DNA of 64,000 nucleotides from the NCBI RefSeq assembly GCF_005796225.1, contig NZ_VAHO01000004.1:1-64000 (forward strand). Direction: 5' to 3'. This DNA comes from Pseudarthrobacter sp. NamE5. GTDB lineage: Bacteria; Actinomycetota; Actinomycetes; Actinomycetales; Micrococcaceae. Numbering within the stretch: the first letter of the stretch is position 1; each line of letters opens with the position of its first letter. Both the position numbers and the translations under genes were made by a program. The notes under the pieces are model-generated. The model did not search any database and was not told the DNA's origin. It saw nothing but the letters and a program-made list of their open reading frames with translations. Below are positions 61,219-64,000 of this stretch, piece after piece.

Positions 61219-62085
61219 TTAGAGCTCCTGAGCAAAGTGGATGGCGAGCTTACGAAACACAAGTTGACCAACGAAGAGGACAACAAGTGAGATAGAGAAT
61301 GCAAGGGGCAACCAAAGCTTAACCAGATCGGGTGGCAGTGCTACCAGCGGCAACTGATCAGGATCAAGAGTTGGATACCAGAAGGCCCAGTGGAATATCT
61401 CGACACCAACTGTCAAAGGGTTCAGCTGGTAGACCCAATACCAAGGCCCCATCACGCGCTCTACCATTGTCCAGACGTAAAGGACTGGCGATGCCCACGT
61501 GACGATCATGAGGATCATGTCAACGAGATTTTCTGAGTCCCGGAAGTAGACATTGGCAGCACCGAACAACAGGCCCAGCCCCGTCGCCAAAATCGACACC
61601 ATAACAAAGGCCGCCAGAACAGCTAAGAGCTGCAAGACCGAGGGCACCCACCCCGCGACCAGGCAGGCGCCGACAAGGACTGCAGCCTGAGGAAGGAAGT
61701 GGGCAGCCGAAACCCACACTGTTGCAACGGGGAAAAGTTCCCGTGGAAGGTAAATCTTACGAATAAGGTCCCTGTTGTCGACTATAGAGCGGGTAGCGTT
61801 ACCAAGGGCCTCCGTGAAGAAGTTGACGAAGACTATTCCGGAGAAAAGGTAAATGGCGTAGTTGGGGGTGCCATGTTGAAGATTCAGGAAGATTCCTAGG
61901 GCAACAAAGTAGATAAGAAACTGCATGAGCGGCTTCACATAGGACCACAACAGTCCCAAGGCGGAGCCACGATAGCGGATCTTGATTTCCTTGCGCACAA
62001 GCAGCTTGAGTAAGAACCGGTTCGCATAAACGTCCAGCAGGCCCCGCCCACTGCCCGGCTTAATCAGCTCCCCATATTGAGCCAT
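61219..62085 (-). CDS. Polysaccharide ABC transporter permease (ABC-2, Wzm/TagG-like)
   Basis: A 288-aa permease with six hydrophobic segments. Typical residues: RYRGSALGLLWSYVKPLMQF, NYAIYLFSGIVFVNFFTEAL, LPRELFPVATVWVSAAHFLP. Coupled to the upstream GlfT2-like gene: its ATG (62085) overlaps the TAA by one base. Forms the transmembrane channel with the ATPase. Together with the galactofuranosyltransferase this is the arrangement of actinobacterial galactan export. Confidence 0.92.
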   Translation of the reverse strand: MAQYGELIKPGSGRGLLDVYANRFLLKLLVRKEIKIRYRGSALGLLWSYVKPLMQFLIYFVALGIFLNLQHGTPNYAIYLFSGIVFVNFFTEALGNATRSIVDNRDLIRKIYLPRELFPVATVWVSAAHFLPQAAVLVGACLVAGWVPSVLQLLAVLAAFVMVSILATGLGLLFGAANVYFRDSENLVDMILMIVTWASPVLYVWTMVERVMGPWYWVYQLNPLTVGVEIFHWAFWYPTLDPDQLPLVALPPDLVKLWLPLAFSISLVVLFVGQLVFRKLAIHFAQEL

Positions 62086-64000
62086 TAATTGTGTTCCTTC
62101 GGGGAAGCCTTAACAGGAGAACTGAACGTCGACCGCCAGGTCTCTATGGAGGTTATGTCGGGCAGCGCCCTGCGGTACTCCGCCGACAGACTTTCCCATT
62201 GCCGGAACAACTGGGCCTGTAATTGCGACGCTTCCATCATCTTGTTTTTCAAAAGGTCAGGATTTCGCCTATGCCACGAAATTCCGGTGCCTTCAGCATT
62301 TGAAACCAGAACACTGTCGTACCGGGAAAGGGTCCACCACTTATTCTCCCGATGCGCAAGGTGGGCCTGCGGACGTTCCAGGGACTGCGGATCCGGCCTT
62401 CTGAATACTTGGCGAAGGACCGTCTTTGCTGCCCACTTCGCCAGGTCCTTCTTGGCCGGCATGCCCGGCGCCGCGCCGCCCCGGCCACCACGCGTAAGGC
62501 CGACCGCAGGGAAGTCGTCCACATCAGTACGGATCTGGGCCTCGGGGTGCTGCGCGCGAAGTTTGTTGACCTCCCCGAGCTTCAACCGCAATTCATTGTG
62601 GAGTTCGTCCGGTCCGCGCAGCACATCGCGAAGCGCCATGATCCGTGCTTCCTGCGCAAAATACTGCATGGAGATCAGGTGTTTGACGTTGTTCTGGAAT
62701 GATTCACGCAGCACGCGCCCGCCCTTGGGAAACGGGCTATGAATCAACGCGGCAATCAGCCGGTTACGCTCGTGGAAATACGCCTGCCATCCCAGTGAGT
62801 CATCCTTGTCGATCCAGGACACGTGCCAAAGAGCGGCGCCCGGCAATGACACAGTAGCAAAGCCTGCTTCCTTGGCCCGCAGTGAGTACTCGGCATCGTC
62901 CCATTTGATGAAGACCGGAAGGGACAGTCCGATTTCACGGATGATCGCTGTCGGAATAAGGCACATCCACCAGCCATTGAAATCGACGTCCACCCGCCTG
63001 TGCATCCAGGGCGTCTGCCGAAGATTGCGCTGCCGGAAGTCGTGCCGGTATTCGACATCCGTATCCGGGCTGACCCAGGCCAACCTGTAGGGGTCCACAA
63101 CTTCACCAAAGGTGTGGAGCGTAGTGCGGCTGTACAGGTCAAACATATGGCCCCCGACTATTGTCGGTTTCCGACTGAACCGGGCGAAAGAGATGATCCT
63201 CTCGATGCTGTCCGGCTCGACCACAACGTCGTCATCGAGCAGCAGTACGAATTCGCTGCCGTTGTTGACTCCCTCGGCCATGCCCCGGGAAAAACCACCG
63301 GAGCCGCCCAGGTTGTCCTGCTCCACAACCCGGAGCCTGTCCCCGAGAAGCGCCCGCACCTCCTCAAAATCAGGGTGCTCCTGGACCCGGTTGGTTCCCT
63401 GGTCCACAATCAGGATTTCCTTGACGCTTGCGAGGGCGTAGGGGTTCGCCGCCAGGATCTTGGCGTTGGCAATGCAGAAATCCGGCTTGTTCATCGTGGT
63501 GATCTGGATGGTCGCCACCTCACCCGGTGCAGTCACGGCGGAGTCCCGAGTATGCCAGGATGCGCCCAGCAGATGCAGCTCCGACTGGCCTGCAACCATC
63601 TCAAACCAGTACCATCCCCCGTCGCCGAACATGTCCAGCGGCAGTTCCAGCTCTATGTCCTGCCGACCGTCCACCCGGATGGACTCCAGGCGCTGCGGCA
63701 CGCCGCGGGCGTTGGACCGGAAAACGATGAGGCTGCCTGTGCCTTCTGCCATGACCTTCAGCTGGACCGAACTGACGGTTGTCCACCGGCGCCAATAGCT
63801 GGCGGGAAACGCGTTGAAGTAGGTTGCGAACGAAACGTGCTGTCCCGGCCGCACCATCATCGACGTGCGCGAAAGGAAGTCCTCATGGTGGGCTTCGACA
63901 GGGCTGGAACCCACCATGTGCATCTTGTTTTCGGGCAGTTTAGGGTTCCGGTAGAGACTGTCATCTTCGACTAGATGCAGCCCCAAGGCGCTTCCAGCAT
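62085..64000 (-). CDS. GlfT2-like galactofuranosyltransferase, 5' end beyond the window
   Basis: At least 633 aa; the frame is open to the window edge, so the N-terminus is cut. An N-terminal beta domain (FNAFPASYWRRWTTVSSVQL) is followed by a GT-A domain with FVLLLDDDVVVEPDSIERII (the DDD metal site), FIKWDDAEYSLRAKEAGFAT (catalytic WDDAE) and ALWHVSWIDKDDSLGWQAYF (His). The C-terminal helical domain has a region that aligns with acceptor-binding helices. These are GlfT2 signatures; GlfT2 polymerises the galactan of mycobacterial arabinogalactan. An in-frame TTG at 63986 is only the last start seen here, not the likely one. Confidence 0.9.
   Translation of the reverse strand, partial: AGSALGLHLVEDDSLYRNPKLPENKMHMVGSSPVEAHHEDFLSRTSMMVRPGQHVSFATYFNAFPASYWRRWTTVSSVQLKVMAEGTGSLIVFRSNARGVPQRLESIRVDGRQDIELELPLDMFGDGGWYWFEMVAGQSELHLLGASWHTRDSAVTAPGEVATIQITTMNKPDFCIANAKILAANPYALASVKEILIVDQGTNRVQEHPDFEEVRALLGDRLRVVEQDNLGGSGGFSRGMAEGVNNGSEFVLLLDDDVVVEPDSIERIISFARFSRKPTIVGGHMFDLYSRTTLHTFGEVVDPYRLAWVSPDTDVEYRHDFRQRNLRQTPWMHRRVDVDFNGWWMCLIPTAIIREIGLSLPVFIKWDDAEYSLRAKEAGFATVSLPGAALWHVSWIDKDDSLGWQAYFHERNRLIAALIHSPFPKGGRVLRESFQNNVKHLISMQYFAQEARIMALRDVLRGPDELHNELRLKLGEVNKLRAQHPEAQIRTDVDDFPAVGLTRGGRGGAAPGMPAKKDLAKWAAKTVLRQVFRRPDPQSLERPQAHLAHRENKWWTLSRYDSVLVSNAEGTGISWHRRNPDLLKNKMMEASQLQAQLFRQWESLSAEYRRALPDITSIETWRSTFSSPVKASPKEHN

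Overview
The window is about 64 kb of a high-GC actinobacterial chromosome. It most resembles Arthrobacter/Pseudarthrobacter (Micrococcaceae). The signs are a fused E2-E1 2-oxoglutarate decarboxylase (Kgd), a mycothiol-type SigR/RsrA pair, a SAM-IV riboswitch, a 24-residue bL37-like ribosomal protein gene, GlfT2-like and LGFP-repeat cell-wall proteins, TANNNT -10 elements sitting next to start codons, and the order prfB-ftsE-ftsX-M23 peptidase-smpB-ssrA. Nothing marks a plasmid or prophage, and I saw no rRNA, tRNA, IS element or CRISPR array.

Layout. 0.1-2.8 kb: an M4 metallopeptidase with its emfourin inhibitor, a GlxA-type AraC regulator and a 55-aa membrane protein. 2.9-11.2 kb: HrpA helicase, HIT protein, Zn alcohol dehydrogenase, SseA-type sulfurtransferase, divergent Cds1-like PLP enzyme and an MBL hydrolase. 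11.3-14.6 kb: Zur and the convergent znuACB operon, which has a clear Zur-type palindrome over its promoter. 14.6-17.0 kb: two CNNM/CorC-type membrane proteins. 17.6-23.9 kb: kgd, a GDSL-like protein without catalytic residues, a DUF4097-PadR operon with a repeat-flanked promoter, and bL37. 24-29.3 kb: rsrA-sigR (with a consensus SigR promoter), doxX, aroA, rsgA, hisN. 29.4-34.9 kb: SAM-IV riboswitch with a class-V aminotransferase, methyltransferase, DtxR/MntR-family regulator, two CrcB fluoride channels, an unknown Cys/His protein and a soluble HtrA-like protease. 35.1-40.6 kb: ssrA, smpB, M23 peptidase, ftsX, ftsE, prfB. 40.65-45.3 kb: a Tad/Flp pilus assembly operon. 45.5-64 kb: a cell-surface glycan locus. 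It holds an acyltransferase-SGNH protein, GT39-like enzyme, Wzx-like flippase, GT2 enzymes, a GH25 muramidase with seven LGFP-like repeats, DUF2304, a DUF6541-like protein, a Tat lipoprotein binding protein, an ABC-2 exporter, and a GlfT2-like galactofuranosyltransferase cut by the window end.

How the genes work together. Most genes form short operons with 1-4 bp ATGA/GTGA/TTGA/CTGA overlaps that suggest translational coupling. Metal and redox homeostasis is a recurring theme (Zur/Znu, DtxR-family regulator, SigR/RsrA, sulfur enzymes, SAM riboswitch). The right third builds and decorates the envelope. A notable regulatory trait is the number of genes whose predicted +1 falls on or within a few bases of the start codon (cds1, hisN, mntR, the 33.5 kb gene, a glycan GT2 operon, probably hrpA, sigR and prfB), which implies widespread leaderless translation.

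Most interesting points: the pseudo-GDSL protein, the DUF4097/PadR promoter, the SigR promoter upstream of an in-frame N-terminal extension, the CrcB pair with no conventional start for its first member, and the Cys-paired LGFP muramidase inside a galactan-type locus. All calls are from reading the sequence; no database search was run.
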